Assembly (NCBI GenBank): GCA_036759545.1
Contig: DAIOUL010000003.1
Coordinates: 16,851 to 80,850 of the forward strand
Source of the DNA: 66-474 sp036759545
GTDB lineage: Bacteria; Pseudomonadota; Gammaproteobacteria; Xanthomonadales; Rhodanobacteraceae
Length of the DNA: 64,000 nt
Direction: 5' to 3'
Part shown: one piece after another, positions 33,525-42,784 of the stretch
Position numbering within the stretch: the first letter of the stretch is position 1
Layout: the number at the start of each line of letters is the position of its first letter
Notes under the pieces: generated by a model
What the model was told of the DNA's origin: nothing
Database searches by the model: none
The model's input: only the letters and a program-made list of their open reading frames with translations
Made by a program: the position numbers and the translations under genes

Positions 33525-33719
33525 TCAGTCTTCGTCGGCAACCGCGGCCTGATCCTCGATCACCTTGCGGCCACGGTAGTAGCCGTCCTTGGTGACATGA
33601 TGGCGGCGGTGGATTTCGCCGCTGGTCGGATCGGTGGCGAGCTGCACTTTCGTCAGCGCGTCGTGCGAACGCCGCATGCCGCGGCGGGAAGGTGATTTGC
33701 GACTCTTGGCAACGGCCAT
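33525..33719 (-). CDS. rpmF: 50S ribosomal protein L32
   Basis: A 64-aa basic ribosomal protein starting MAVAKSRKSPSRRGMRRSHDAL, the usual L32 opening, with HHVTKDGYYRGRKVI near the end. The usual zinc Cys motif of some L32 variants is missing, as in many gammaproteobacteria. It is 47 bp after yceD. Confidence 0.95.
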   Translation of the reverse strand: MAVAKSRKSPSRRGMRRSHDALTKVQLATDPTSGEIHRRHHVTKDGYYRGRKVIEDQAAVADED

Positions 33720-33766
33720 GACGGCTCTCCAGTCCTGAATTCTCGAACACGCGGCAGGAGCCGCGA

Positions 33767-34288
33767 TCACTTTTTCTTCAATTCGCGCAATACCGCGAAT
33801 GGGTTGTCTTCGCGCAGCGGCGCATCCCGCGGCGCCGGGCCATGTTCCATCGCGGCTTCACTGCCCGGCTCCGCCCCATCATCCTTGACCGGATAAGCCG
33901 GCAACGCCAGCAACAATTCGTCTTCGATCACCCGTGCCGGTTGCAGCGTGCCGTTCTCCAGCAGCAGCGGCTCGTAACCCGAGGGCAAGCCCGCTTCATC
34001 GCTTTCTTGCTCTATCAGTCCCAGCCGCACGTCCACATCCAGTGGGTGCTCGAAAATCTCTAGCGTGCGCTGGCACTCCAGGCTCAATCGCGCCTGCGCG
34101 CGCACCACGAGGTACGAAACGCCGGGCGGCTCGCGACCGAATTCCAGTTCATAGGCCACTTCGCCGCGATCGTCCTTGATCGCTTCGGACAGCCGCCGCA
34201 GCGAGGAAACAGGCAGACGGCCCCGAAACTCCCGCCGCGCCGCCACCATGCGCTCGGCATCGACGCGCTCTGGCAGTGTCGCGGGCAT
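33767..34288 (-). CDS. yceD: YceD family (DUF177) protein
   Basis: A 173-aa soluble protein normally encoded just before rpmF. Homologues influence 23S rRNA accumulation. The DUF177 core (VRAQARLSLECQRTLE...LDVDVRLGLIE) and the acidic tail are recognisable. The last gene-specific stretch, ending ELKKK, is basic. Confidence 0.9.
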   Translation of the reverse strand: MPATLPERVDAERMVAARREFRGRLPVSSLRRLSEAIKDDRGEVAYELEFGREPPGVSYLVVRAQARLSLECQRTLEIFEHPLDVDVRLGLIEQESDEAGLPSGYEPLLLENGTLQPARVIEDELLLALPAYPVKDDGAEPGSEAAMEHGPAPRDAPLREDNPFAVLRELKKK

Positions 34289-34398
34289 AAGCGCGAGATT
34301 TTAACCAGTCGGCGGGCCGGAGTCCATGCCGGAACAGGATCGCAGACGCGCTGGCCCGGTTCGTGCAGACTGTTCCGCTTGGCCGCCGCAGGTTTTAC

Positions 34399-34869
34399 GT
34401 GACTCCAGACCCTTATACCCGCCTGCTCGCCCTGCTGCCCGCCCTCGCAGGCCTGGGGGTGATCGCCGCATTGCTGGCGGTCATCGTGTTCATGCGGCTG
34501 CAGGCGAGGCGGCGTCGCGCTTTGCGCGCGCTCTATCGCGGCGCCGACGCACTGGAGCACGATCTGAAGGAGTGCCGCGCCCGGCTGGAGCGTGCGCACG
34601 CCTCGATGAATGTCGCGCCGGGCGTACCCGCCGCAGGCGAGGTCGACGCGCGCACCGCGGTCGATGCTGCGTTGCGCGAATTGCTTGAGCACCGTCTCTG
34701 GTTGCGCGATCAGGCCGATGATGCGAACCAGCACGAACTGGATGCCGCGGTGGCGGCACTCGACAAGGCGCGCGCCACTTTGAGCGAACAACTGGCTGCG
34801 CTGGATTCGGCGCAGCGGGCGCTGGAAACCGTGGTGCGCGAGCGCATCGAGGATCTTTCGCAGCGATGA
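34399..34869 (+). CDS. Membrane-anchored coiled-coil protein
   Basis: A 156-aa protein: one transmembrane helix (about residues 9-31), then a long Arg/Ala/Glu-rich helical region likely to form a coiled coil. The start is GTG 34399. It is divergent from yceD and overlaps maf by 4 bp. No known motif. It could act in envelope assembly, but nothing in the sequence says so. Confidence 0.65.
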   Translation: MTPDPYTRLLALLPALAGLGVIAALLAVIVFMRLQARRRRALRALYRGADALEHDLKECRARLERAHASMNVAPGVPAAGEVDARTAVDAALRELLEHRLWLRDQADDANQHELDAAVAALDKARATLSEQLAALDSAQRALETVVRERIEDLSQR

Positions 34870-35453
34870 GCGCGCAAGCGCCGCGCGTGGTGCTGGCTTC
34901 CACCTCGCGCTACCGCGCCGAACTGCTGCGCCGGCTGCTATTCGACTTCGAATGCGTCGCGCCGGACGCCGACGAAACTCCGCTGCCAGACGAAGCACCC
35001 GCCGAACGCGCAGTGCGCCTGGCGGAAGCGAAAGCCCGCACCGTTGCAGGAACCCGTGCCGGCTCACTGGTAATCGGTTCGGACCAGGTCGCGGAACTGG
35101 AAGGGCGCGTGTTGCGCAAGCCGGGCGGACTCGCCGCCGCGCGCGAGCAACTGCGCGCGTGCAGCGGCCGCGAAGTCCGATTCCACACCGCCGTGTGCGT
35201 GATCGATACGCGCGGCGAAAGCCATTGCGCAGAAGACTTGACCCGGGCTCGGTTCCGTCCGCTCACCGAAAACGAAATACAGCGCTATCTCGAACGCGAA
35301 CAACCCTTCGATTGCGCAGGCAGTTTCAAGGCCGAAGCGCTGGGGATCGCGTTGTTCGACAAGATCGAGAGCGAAGATCCGACCGCGCTGATCGGCCTGC
35401 CGCTGATCGCGCTGGCTCGGCTGCTGCGCGAGACCGGCTTGAGGGTGCCGTGA
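34866..35453 (+). CDS. maf: Maf-like nucleotide pyrophosphatase (YceF type)
   Basis: A 195-aa house-cleaning enzyme that hydrolyses modified nucleotides such as m7GTP. The family opening VVLASTSRYRAELL (the S-R-x-R/E-L region) and the central IGSDQVAELEG are present; the Asp in SDQ is the likely base. YceF is commonly found next to yceD-rpmF, as here. Confidence 0.92.
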   Translation: MSAQAPRVVLASTSRYRAELLRRLLFDFECVAPDADETPLPDEAPAERAVRLAEAKARTVAGTRAGSLVIGSDQVAELEGRVLRKPGGLAAAREQLRACSGREVRFHTAVCVIDTRGESHCAEDLTRARFRPLTENEIQRYLEREQPFDCAGSFKAEALGIALFDKIESEDPTALIGLPLIALARLLRETGLRVP

Positions 35454-35519
35454 CAGCGCTCGCGCCACGCTGACATCGCCGCACTTACACTGTCGCGACC
35501 AGACCGCGCCCGACAACGA

Positions 35520-36485
35520 ATGGATACCACCGTTACCGTTCCTGAGGCATCCGCGAGAGCGCAGCTCGAACCGGATTTGCGCAAGCGGCTGGACTCGGCG
35601 CTGGCGCAGGTGAACAGCATTCTTCTGGGCAAATCGCACCAGGTGCGATTGGCGTTCGCGTGTCTGCTCGCGGGCGGACATCTTCTGGTGGAGGACGTGC
35701 CGGGCGTGGGCAAAACCACGCTCGCGCATGCGCTGGCGGCGACATTGGGCCTGGTTTTTCAGCGCATCCAGTTCACGTCCGACTTGTTGCCTTCCGACAT
35801 CATCGGCGTCAGCGTCTACGAACGCGAAACGGGCACCTTCCGCTTTCATCCCGGGCCCGTATTCGCACAACTGCTGCTCGCGGATGAAATCAACCGCGCC
35901 ACGCCGAAGACCCAGAGTGCGCTGCTGGAAGCGATGGCCGAAGGCCAGGTCACGGTGGACGGCATCAGCCGCGCTTTGACCCAGCCCTTCTTCGTGGTCG
36001 CCACGCAGAACCCGCAGGATCTGGCCGGGACATATCCTCTTCCGGATTCGCAGCTCGACCGTTTCATGTTGCGCCTGTCGCTGGACTATCCCAACGCCGA
36101 TGCCGAGCGCGCGCTGTTGACCGGCGAAGACCGGCCGCAATTGATCGGCCGCTTGTCGCCCTCTCTCGGGGTCGCCGAAATCGATCTGCTGCGCGCGCAG
36201 GTGCGTGCGGTGCTGGCCAGCCCCGCCCTGCTCGATTATCTGCAGGCGCTGCTGGCGATCAGCCGCCGCCATCCGGAGGCGCGCGTCGGACTTTCTCCGC
36301 GCGCGGGCCTGGCGCTGCTGGCCGCGGCACGCGCGTGGGCCTTGCTGGGCAATCGCGCCTACGTCATTCCGGAGGACCTGCAAGCGGTATTCGTCGCGGT
36401 GGCTGCGCACCGGCTGGTGCCCGCACGCGGTGTCGATCGCGATGCGCTCGCGAGAAAACTCCTCGCGGAAACTGCGGTGGAGTGA
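35520..36485 (+). CDS. MoxR-type AAA+ ATPase
   Basis: A 321-aa AAA+ chaperone. Walker A is GVGKTTLAH (EDVPGVGKT), Walker B is LLADEINRATPKTQS, and the C-terminal lid is ARVGLSPRAGLAL. MoxR ATPases work with a DUF58 protein and often a transglutaminase. Both follow here, in the typical arrangement for envelope or stress maturation. Confidence 0.93.
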   Translation: MDTTVTVPEASARAQLEPDLRKRLDSALAQVNSILLGKSHQVRLAFACLLAGGHLLVEDVPGVGKTTLAHALAATLGLVFQRIQFTSDLLPSDIIGVSVYERETGTFRFHPGPVFAQLLLADEINRATPKTQSALLEAMAEGQVTVDGISRALTQPFFVVATQNPQDLAGTYPLPDSQLDRFMLRLSLDYPNADAERALLTGEDRPQLIGRLSPSLGVAEIDLLRAQVRAVLASPALLDYLQALLAISRRHPEARVGLSPRAGLALLAAARAWALLGNRAYVIPEDLQAVFVAVAAHRLVPARGVDRDALARKLLAETAVE

Positions 36486-36486
36486 G

Positions 36487-37434
36487 ATGCCATTTGCGCA
36501 GGCGCTGATCGCGCGCGCCGAACGGCGTTTGCCAGCGCTGACCCGCGCCCGTGCATCCGAGCCGCTGCCGATCGGTCTGCACCGCCGCCGCATCTATATC
36601 CTGCCGACGCGCTCCGGTCTGGGTTTTGGGCTGCTGCTGGTGGTGATGCTGCTGGGCGCGTTGAATTACCAGAACAACGCCGCCTTGCTGCTGACCTGCC
36701 TGCTCGGCGCGTCGGTGGTCAACAGCATGCTCATCGCGTTCCGCGGATTGAACGGACTGAGGCTCACGCAGTTGCGCGCCGATCCGGCATGCGCAAGCGA
36801 TCCGCTGCCGCTGCATCTGCAATTCGATAGCGATGGCCGCACGCGTCCGGGATTGCATATCGACCTAGCCGACCGCGCTTTTTCGTTTTCGCTCGATGGA
36901 CGGGGTGGAGAAGCGCTGATCGCGATGCCGACCGAACGCCGCGGCTGGATGCGCGTACCGCGCATACGCATCTCCAGCACGCAGCCGTTCGGATTGTTCC
37001 GCGCCTGGAGCTGGATCGCGCCGGAACAGGACGTGCTGGTGTATCCGCGTCCGCTGCATGGACCGTCCGCCCCGCCCAGCGCAGAAGATGGAAAGCGGCG
37101 CGAGCGCGGCGAAGAGGATTACGCGCAACTGCGCGAATACCGTTTCGGCGATCCGCTGAAACGCGTGGCCTGGAAAGCCAGTGCGCGTCACGACCGCCTG
37201 CTGATCCGCGAACTGGACAGCGCGGCGCACGACGCGCCGCAGCGTTTCGAATGGAACATGCTGCACGGTCTGGACCGCGAAACGCGCATCGGCCGGCTGG
37301 CTGGCTGGGTGCACGAGGCGCACGCCGCAGGCCGGACCTGGGCGTTGGTGTTGGAAGACGCGCGCGCTATCGGCCCCGCCGCGGATCATGCCCACTATCA
37401 CCGCTGCATGACGGCGCTGGCGTTGCTGCCGTAG
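36487..37434 (+). CDS. DUF58 domain membrane protein
   Basis: A 315-aa protein with two transmembrane helices (about residues 35-53 and 57-80), then a beta-rich region and the DUF58 motif RRGEEDYAQLREYRFGDPLKRVAWKASAR. DUF58 proteins are the usual partner of MoxR ATPases. The start follows the moxR stop after one base. Confidence 0.9.
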   Translation: MPFAQALIARAERRLPALTRARASEPLPIGLHRRRIYILPTRSGLGFGLLLVVMLLGALNYQNNAALLLTCLLGASVVNSMLIAFRGLNGLRLTQLRADPACASDPLPLHLQFDSDGRTRPGLHIDLADRAFSFSLDGRGGEALIAMPTERRGWMRVPRIRISSTQPFGLFRAWSWIAPEQDVLVYPRPLHGPSAPPSAEDGKRRERGEEDYAQLREYRFGDPLKRVAWKASARHDRLLIRELDSAAHDAPQRFEWNMLHGLDRETRIGRLAGWVHEAHAAGRTWALVLEDARAIGPAADHAHYHRCMTALALLP

Positions 37435-37441
37435 GACCTGC

Positions 37442-39415
37442 ATGGACACACAGGCCGTCAGCACGCATGCGGGAGAAGTGCTGGATGCGCGCGCGTTCGA
37501 TCTGTTGTGCCTCACCGTCGCGTGCACGCTGGCCGTGCACCTGCCCCACATGCCGCCGTGGCTCGGGGCGGCACTGGCCGCGCTGCTGCTGCTGCGCTGG
37601 CTGCAGCGGCGCACCCGCCGCGGCCACATTCCTGCTCTCGCGCGCTTCGCGTTGTTGATCGCGTTGCCGCTGGCGATCATCGCCAGCTATCACACGCCGT
37701 TCGGGCGTGCGCCGGGTACCGCACTGGCGATCGGATTGCTGGTGTTGAAATTACTGGAAAGCGAGCGCAAACGCGACGCGCGAATGACAGTGGGATTCTG
37801 CTGCTTCGTGTTGATGAGCGCATTGCTGTTCACGCAAACACTGATGATGAGCCTGCTGGTCGCGCTCGCGCTGCTGCCGGGGCTCGCCACGCTGCGCGCG
37901 TTGCAGGCCGACGCGCCGCAACGTCGCGCGCTCACCCTGTTCAAACCCGGCGCGGCGCTGCTGCTGGCGTCGTCGCCCCTGGCCTTGCTGGCCTTCGTGT
38001 TCGTGCCGCGGTTGTCCGCGCCGTTGTGGGGCGCGCCGGGCGCGGATGTGGCGCGCACCGGCGTCAGCGATCGCGTCGCACCGGGCGACATGCAGGACCT
38101 GTTGGTCGACGACAGTCCGGCGATGCGGATCGGTTTCGACGGGGTACCGCCGCCCCCGGGCGAGCGTTATTTCCGCGGCGTGGTGTTGTGGTACTTCGAC
38201 GGCCGCGCGTGGTCGCGCGGCGTGACCGGCATCCGCAATGAAGCACCGCAAGCGTTGACCTGGCGCGGAGGATTGACGCACTACGAGGTCACCCTCGAAC
38301 CGACGCGCCGGCGTTGGCTGTTCGCGCTGGACATGCCGGTGCAGGCGCCCGACGGCGCGCGCATGGACGCCGACCGCACGCTGGACCGCAGCCGCCCCGT
38401 CAATGAGACGGTACGTTACGAAGTCACTTCCGCCATCCGCTACGTACTGGCGCCGCGGATCGATCCGGTGCTCGAACGTGCGGCATTGCAATTGCCGGCC
38501 GATTACGATCCGCGCGCGACCGCGCTGGCGCGTTCATGGCGCGTGCGCTACGGCAGCGATGACGCCGCGATCGTGCGGGCGGCATTGGCTCTCTTCCGCG
38601 ACGGCGGTTTTACCTACAACCTCGCCGCGCCGCCGCTGGGCCGCGACAGCATCGACGATTTCCTCTTCGGAACGAAGCAGGGCTATTGCGAGCACTACGC
38701 CAGCGCGTTCGCCTTTCTGATGCGCGCGGCCGGCGTGCCGACGCGCGTGGTCGCCGGTTATCACGGCGGCTACTGGAACGAGTACGCGCGGTATTTGCTG
38801 GTGCGCCAATCGCAAGCCCACGCATGGGACGAGGTCTGGCTGGCGGGCCGCGGCTGGGTGCGCGTGGATCCGACCGCGATGGTGCGACGCGTGTTGTTTG
38901 CAGACACGGCGAACGGCGGCGCAGCCGGCGGCGAAGCGGCTTGGTGGCTGGGATGGAGCAACGGCCTGGACGTTGTCAACCGGTTGTGGGACCGCGGCGT
39001 TGTAGGTTTCGATGCGCTCCGCCAGAGCACGATGTTCACGCCGTTCGGCATTCCGCACCTGGAATGGGGCGAACTGGCGATCGGTCTCGCCGCCGGAATC
39101 GTGGTAATGCTGGGCCTCGGACTGCTGGTGGCCTTGCACAAGCCCGGCGTGCCGCCGCGCGATGCGCTCGACGCGGCGCAGCGGCGGCTGCAGGAAAAAT
39201 TGGAAAAGCAAGGCTTGTCGCGCCAGCCGCAGGAAGGGCCGCGCGATTTCTTCGCCCGCTGCATGCTGGCGCTGCCCGGGAGCCGGCCCGAACTGGCGGA
39301 ATTGGCCCGCGCATATCTGCAGTTGCGTTACGGACATACCGCACCGCCGGCTGAACCGGTACGCACTTATTCACGTGCGGTACGCAATTTCCGCGCGCGC
39401 CGCGTGGTCAAATAG
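37442..39415 (+). CDS. TgpA-type transglutaminase-like membrane protein
   Basis: A 657-aa protein: five or so N-terminal transmembrane helices (to about residue 195), a periplasmic transglutaminase core, another helix near 545-565 and a cytoplasmic C-terminal tail. The triad is visible: C416 (QGYCEHYASAF), the His in SQAHAWDEVW and the Asp in VRVDPTAMV. The family in Pseudomonas is essential (TgpA). Last gene of the moxR-DUF58-tgpA operon. Confidence 0.92.
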   Translation: MDTQAVSTHAGEVLDARAFDLLCLTVACTLAVHLPHMPPWLGAALAALLLLRWLQRRTRRGHIPALARFALLIALPLAIIASYHTPFGRAPGTALAIGLLVLKLLESERKRDARMTVGFCCFVLMSALLFTQTLMMSLLVALALLPGLATLRALQADAPQRRALTLFKPGAALLLASSPLALLAFVFVPRLSAPLWGAPGADVARTGVSDRVAPGDMQDLLVDDSPAMRIGFDGVPPPPGERYFRGVVLWYFDGRAWSRGVTGIRNEAPQALTWRGGLTHYEVTLEPTRRRWLFALDMPVQAPDGARMDADRTLDRSRPVNETVRYEVTSAIRYVLAPRIDPVLERAALQLPADYDPRATALARSWRVRYGSDDAAIVRAALALFRDGGFTYNLAAPPLGRDSIDDFLFGTKQGYCEHYASAFAFLMRAAGVPTRVVAGYHGGYWNEYARYLLVRQSQAHAWDEVWLAGRGWVRVDPTAMVRRVLFADTANGGAAGGEAAWWLGWSNGLDVVNRLWDRGVVGFDALRQSTMFTPFGIPHLEWGELAIGLAAGIVVMLGLGLLVALHKPGVPPRDALDAAQRRLQEKLEKQGLSRQPQEGPRDFFARCMLALPGSRPELAELARAYLQLRYGHTAPPAEPVRTYSRAVRNFRARRVVK

Positions 39416-39489
39416 AGTGGCGAGGGTGGCAGCAAGGATGCGGCTGAGGCCCAGACTGCTACGCGCTTGCAGCGCATTGTGAGGCAACA

Positions 39490-40098
39490 ATGTCACGCCA
39501 AATACCGGTTCCAAATCTGCTTGTTCCCACCCTGCTTACCCTGGCCTTGAGCGCCTGCGCGACCGTCCCGCAGCAACTGGCAGGCAACTTTCCCACTGTG
39601 ACGCCAGACTCCGCGCGCGGCGGCGCGGCGCAAGGCACGCGCGTCCGCTGGGGCGGCCGCATCATCGAAACCGAACCGCAGGAAGCGCAAACCTGCTTCT
39701 TCATTTTGGACCGGCCGCTGGATTCGCAGGCACGTCCGGAACGCGAAGGACAGAGCGACGGGCGCTTCGTGGCGTGCAAGCAAGGCTTCTACGATCCCGA
39801 GGTGTATGCCAAGAGCAAGGAAGTGACCGTCACCGGCACGCTGGACGGCACCGTCACGCGCAAGATCGGCCAGTACGATTACACCTATCCGCGCGTCGAT
39901 GCGGATGTGGTGTACCTGTGGCCGGAACGGCCGAAGTACGTGGCGCAGCCGTATCCGTTCTACGATCCCTTCTTCTGCGATCCATTCTGGAGCTCTTGGG
40001 GTTGCGGCGGACCTTGGTTCTATCCGCAACCGGTGATCGTGGTGAAACCGCCGCCGCCGCCACCACCGCCGCCGCCGGCGAAGTCGGGACATCATTGA
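39490..40098 (+). CDS. slp: Slp-family outer-membrane lipoprotein with a Pro-rich tail
   Basis: A 202-aa lipoprotein. The lipobox LSAC gives Cys22 as the acylated residue. The Slp domain is seen in RVRWGGRIIETEP and SKEVTVTGTLDG. Residues from about 150 are an aromatic and Gly/Cys-rich region, then a run of 10 prolines before AKSGHH. The Slp proteins are starvation-associated. The tail is longer than in E. coli Slp. Confidence 0.88.
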   Translation: MSRQIPVPNLLVPTLLTLALSACATVPQQLAGNFPTVTPDSARGGAAQGTRVRWGGRIIETEPQEAQTCFFILDRPLDSQARPEREGQSDGRFVACKQGFYDPEVYAKSKEVTVTGTLDGTVTRKIGQYDYTYPRVDADVVYLWPERPKYVAQPYPFYDPFFCDPFWSSWGCGGPWFYPQPVIVVKPPPPPPPPPPAKSGHH

Positions 40099-40144
40099 CC
40101 CTGGCGTTGAATCACCTCCGCGCGGGAGCCGCGGCCCCGGCGGC

Positions 40145-41281
40145 ATGCTGACCCTGCGTACGCACGCAGCGCTCGAGGATTTCGATGCGGCCGATTGGGA
40201 TGCGCTGGCGGCGAGCGGCAACCCGTTCGTCTCGCACGTCTTTCTGCACGGGCTGGAAAAGCACGGCTGCGTCCGTGAAACGCTGGGATGGCGGGCGCAA
40301 CATCTGGGACTGTACGAAGGCAGCGCGCTGATCGGCGCGCTGCCGTTGTATCTCAAGAGCAATTCGCACGGCGAATACGTGTTCGACTGGTCTTGGGCGC
40401 ACGCCTGGCAGCGCGGGGGACGCAACTACTATCCGAAGCTGCTGTGCGCGGTGCCCTACTCGCCCGTGACCGGTCCGCGGCTGCTGGCCGGAACGCCCGC
40501 GCAGCGCGGGCTTCTGGCGGAGGCGCTGGTGCAGTGGACCCATGAACTGGAACTTTCGTCTGCACACGTGAACTTTCTGCCGGAAGACGAACTCGGCGCT
40601 TTCGATGATCGATGGCTGACGCGCTTCGACTGGCAATTCCATTGGCGCAACGATCAGGGTTGGCGCGATTTCGGAGATTTCCTCGATGCGCTGAACCACA
40701 AACGGCGCAAGGCGATCCGCCACGAGCGCGCACAGGTCGCGCGCGCGGGCGTGGCCTGCGAATTCCGCGACGGCGGCACGCTTTCCGATTCCGAATGGCG
40801 CACGATGCACGATCTGTATTGGTCCACCTTCGAGGAGAAGGGCAATACACCGACTTTGACGCGTGCCTTCTTCCGGCAACTCGGTCGCGCGTTTCCCTCG
40901 CGCTCGCACGTGGCATTCGCGCGGCGCGACGGCGCCGTGATCGCCGGCGCGCTGTTCCTGTCCTCATCGGATACGCTGTACGGACGCTATTGGGGCGCGC
41001 GCGAATCCGTGCCGGGCTTGCATTTCGAGCTGTGCTATTACCAGGGAATCGAATATTGCCTGCGCGCCGGATTGACTCGTTTCGAACCCGGCGCGCAGGG
41101 CGAGCACAAGCTTTCGCGCGGATTCTTGCCGGTGCGGACGCATTCGCGGCACTACATCGCGGACGAACGCTTCCGCGATGCGCTGCGCTCGGCGTTGCAA
41201 CGCGAAGCGGTGATGATGGAAAGCTATGGCGCGGAACTGCTTCAACATTCCCCGTTCGCGCAACGCGAGGCGCACGCGTGA
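40145..41281 (+). CDS. DUF482/GNAT-like (COG3146) protein
   Basis: A 378-aa protein of the FemAB/GNAT-related DUF482 family. The LEDFDAADWDALAASGNPFVSH opening and the later YYQGIEYCLRAGLTRFEPGAQGEHKL are the family signatures. It may transfer an acyl or aminoacyl group. It overlaps aat by 4 bp (GTGA), as in many gammaproteobacteria. Confidence 0.9.
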   Translation: MLTLRTHAALEDFDAADWDALAASGNPFVSHVFLHGLEKHGCVRETLGWRAQHLGLYEGSALIGALPLYLKSNSHGEYVFDWSWAHAWQRGGRNYYPKLLCAVPYSPVTGPRLLAGTPAQRGLLAEALVQWTHELELSSAHVNFLPEDELGAFDDRWLTRFDWQFHWRNDQGWRDFGDFLDALNHKRRKAIRHERAQVARAGVACEFRDGGTLSDSEWRTMHDLYWSTFEEKGNTPTLTRAFFRQLGRAFPSRSHVAFARRDGAVIAGALFLSSSDTLYGRYWGARESVPGLHFELCYYQGIEYCLRAGLTRFEPGAQGEHKLSRGFLPVRTHSRHYIADERFRDALRSALQREAVMMESYGAELLQHSPFAQREAHA

Positions 41282-41991
41282 TCCGGATCGCGCAACTGGA
41301 TGGCACCTCGCCGGAGCATTTCCCGGACCCGGCGCTGGCTTTGCGCGATCCGAACGGTTTGCTCGCTTTCGGCGGCGATCTTTCGCCACAACGGTTGCTC
41401 GCGGCATACGAGCAAGGCGTCTTTCCGTGGTTCAGTCATGGCGATCCATTGCTGTGGTGGTCGCCCGATCCACGCTGCGTATTCCGTACTGACAACGTGC
41501 ATGTTTCGCGCAGGCTGGCGCGTACGTTGCGCCGTTCGCACTGGACGCTGAGCATCGACCGCGCTTTTATCGAAGTGATGCACGCCTGCGCTGCGCCGCG
41601 CGGCGCCGATCCGGGTACCTGGATCACGCAGGAGATGATCGAGGCCTATGCGCGGCTGCACCGGATGGGGCATGCGCATTCGCTGGAGGTGTGGAACGAG
41701 GGCGAACTGGTCGGCGGCATCTACGGGGTTTCGATCGGCCGTGGCTTCAGCGCGGAATCGATGTTCTCGCGCGTCAACGATGCGTCCAAGGCCGCATTGA
41801 TCGCGTTGTGCCGAACGCTGCAGCACTGCGGTTTTCCGCTGCTGGACGCGCAAGTGCCGAATCCGCATCTGCAGCGCATGGGCGCAATCGTGCTGCCGCG
41901 CGCGCAATTCCTGCGACAATGGCGCGAACTGGCCGCATTGCCCGCTGCAATCGAACATCCGTTTGCTACGCGCGTCAGCCAACTCGCATGA
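41278..41991 (+). CDS. aat: Leucyl/phenylalanyl-tRNA--protein transferase
   Basis: A 237-aa enzyme that adds Leu or Phe to N-terminal Arg/Lys of proteins for N-degron turnover. GLLAFGGDLSPQRLLAAYEQG and FPWFSHGDPLLWWSPDPR are the classic opening, and GVSIGRGFSAESMFS follows. The start is GTG 41278. Confidence 0.95.
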   Translation: MIRIAQLDGTSPEHFPDPALALRDPNGLLAFGGDLSPQRLLAAYEQGVFPWFSHGDPLLWWSPDPRCVFRTDNVHVSRRLARTLRRSHWTLSIDRAFIEVMHACAAPRGADPGTWITQEMIEAYARLHRMGHAHSLEVWNEGELVGGIYGVSIGRGFSAESMFSRVNDASKAALIALCRTLQHCGFPLLDAQVPNPHLQRMGAIVLPRAQFLRQWRELAALPAAIEHPFATRVSQLA

Positions 41992-42041
41992 ATTTGACGG
42001 ACAATCAGCGTATCGTTTTGCATGAGGGAAAGGAGAACGCG

Positions 42042-42506
42042 ATGAGCAACAGACCCAAAGACCAAGACAACGCCGACAGCAAGAGCGCCGAACAAACGCG
42101 CGCCTTTGGCCGTGCGATGGCGGATTCCGCGCAGCAGATCTGGCTCGCCGGGCTCGGGGCATTCGCGAAGGCGCAGAAGGAAGGCAGCCGCTTCTTCGAA
42201 ACGCTGGTCGAGGAAGGCGCACGCACGCAGGAGAAGACCCGCGCCTACACGCAGGCGCAGTTCGAACAGGCGCAACGCAAAGCCGGTCCCTGGATCGAAA
42301 CCGCACGCCAGCGCACCAGCGAAGCGTTCAACAAGATCGAGCAGGCGTTCGACGAGCGCATCGCGCGCGCCGCGCAACGCATGCAGATGCCCACGCGCGA
42401 AGACATGCAGCGATTGCACGAGCGGCTGGACGAATTGACCCGCGAGGTGCGCGCCGGCAAGGCCGCACCGCGGAAGCGCGCCAGCAAGAGCACGCCGCAG
42501 GAATGA
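42042..42506 (+). CDS. Phasin (PhaI/PhaF N-terminal type)
   Basis: A 154-aa amphipathic helical protein with a polar N terminus and a LAGLGAFAKAQKEGSRFFE segment that matches the granule-associated phasin family. The C terminus is Lys/Arg-rich. ATG 42042 is chosen for the strong AAAGGAG site. It may coat polyhydroxyalkanoate granules, though no pha genes are in the window. Confidence 0.8.
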   Translation: MSNRPKDQDNADSKSAEQTRAFGRAMADSAQQIWLAGLGAFAKAQKEGSRFFETLVEEGARTQEKTRAYTQAQFEQAQRKAGPWIETARQRTSEAFNKIEQAFDERIARAAQRMQMPTREDMQRLHERLDELTREVRAGKAAPRKRASKSTPQE

Positions 42507-42784
42507 CACGTGCCGGCGCCATGGCCGACCTGACCGCCGAATTCGAGCAGGCTGCAATCGACGTCAAGCAGCTCGCAAAGCGCCCCGATAACGACACCCT
42601 GCTGAAACTGTACGCGCTCTACAAGCAGGGATCGCAGGGCGACGTGTGCGGGCCGAAGCCCGGCTTCTTCGATTTCGTCGGCACCGCGAAGTACGAGGCG
42701 TGGGCGCAACTGCGCGGCATGTCCGGCGATGAAGCGCGGCAGAAATACATCGAACTGGTGCGCGCGCTGGAAGCGGGACAGTAG
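42503..42784 (+). CDS. Acyl-CoA-binding protein
   Basis: A 93-aa ACBP with the four-helix fold. LYALYKQGSQGDV and KYEAWAQLRGMSGDEARQKYIE are the signature region for CoA binding. ATG 42503 overlaps the phasin stop; ATG 42521 (MADLTAEFEQ) would give a more usual N terminus and is an alternative. Next to a phasin, it suggests a lipid-storage context. Confidence 0.9.
   Translation: MTRAGAMADLTAEFEQAAIDVKQLAKRPDNDTLLKLYALYKQGSQGDVCGPKPGFFDFVGTAKYEAWAQLRGMSGDEARQKYIELVRALEAGQ

Noticed and set aside
41988..42506. Longer phasin start overlapping the aat stop
   Set aside because: ATG 42042 has the strong AAAGGAG; the upstream one has none.
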